A DNA stretch of 6,046 bases from Halothiobacillus neapolitanus (GTDB lineage Bacteria > Pseudomonadota > Gammaproteobacteria > Halothiobacillales > Halothiobacillaceae): NCBI GenBank assembly GCA_020722165.1, contig DYLI01000046.1:1-6046 (forward strand), in the 5' to 3' direction. The stretch's first letter is position 1. Every line of letters starts with the position of its first letter. The notes beneath the pieces were generated by a model that had not been told where the DNA came from, did not search any database, and saw only the letters and a program-made list of their open reading frames with translations. The translations under genes and the position numbers were made by a program. Positions 6,034 to 6,046 of this stretch are shown here, in pieces.

Positions 6034-6046
6034 GATAAAGTTAAAA

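Overview
The window looks like a piece of a proteobacterial chromosome, most likely gammaproteobacterial (a betaproteobacterium is possible), of moderate GC. The grounds are: a guaB-guaA gene pair with close resemblance to the E. coli proteins; a peroxiredoxin-glutaredoxin fusion of the Haemophilus/Chromatium type; a small outer-membrane-type lipoprotein; and two palindromic intergenic repeats of kinds seen dispersed in proteobacterial genomes. No phage, plasmid, CRISPR or RNA gene was seen.

Layout, left to right. Positions 1-1544 (minus strand) hold guaA, GMP synthase, cut by the left edge only about 11 codons before its expected end. A 138-bp gap follows, filled mainly by a CACAGAG-rich inverted repeat. 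Positions 1683-3143 (minus) hold guaB, IMP dehydrogenase. These two genes carry IMP to XMP to GMP. The 131-bp divergent region 3144-3274 holds a good sigma70-type promoter for guaB and serves, on the other strand, a 108-residue lipoprotein gene at 3275-3601. A strong bidirectional terminator at 3622-3651 separates the lipoprotein from the convergent reductase gene.

Positions 3668-5041 (minus) hold a glutathione-reductase-family flavoprotein, and 5281-6021 (minus), upstream of it in the reading direction, hold the Prx-Grx fusion peroxidase. Together they would form a complete thiol-dependent peroxide-detoxifying unit: the reductase regenerates the thiol, which feeds the Grx domain, which in turn reduces the Prx domain. 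The order peroxidase-then-reductase matches, from memory, the garA-garB glutathione amide system of Chromatium gracile. Two substitutions in the reductase fit that reading: an Asp and no arginines in the dinucleotide pocket (NADH-like), and a Glu where human glutathione reductase has a GSSG-binding Arg. A MITE-like nested palindrome of about 146 bp lies between the two genes.

The most interesting content is therefore the candidate NADH-driven glutathione (amide) peroxide system and the palindromic element lying within it. The purine genes look ordinary.
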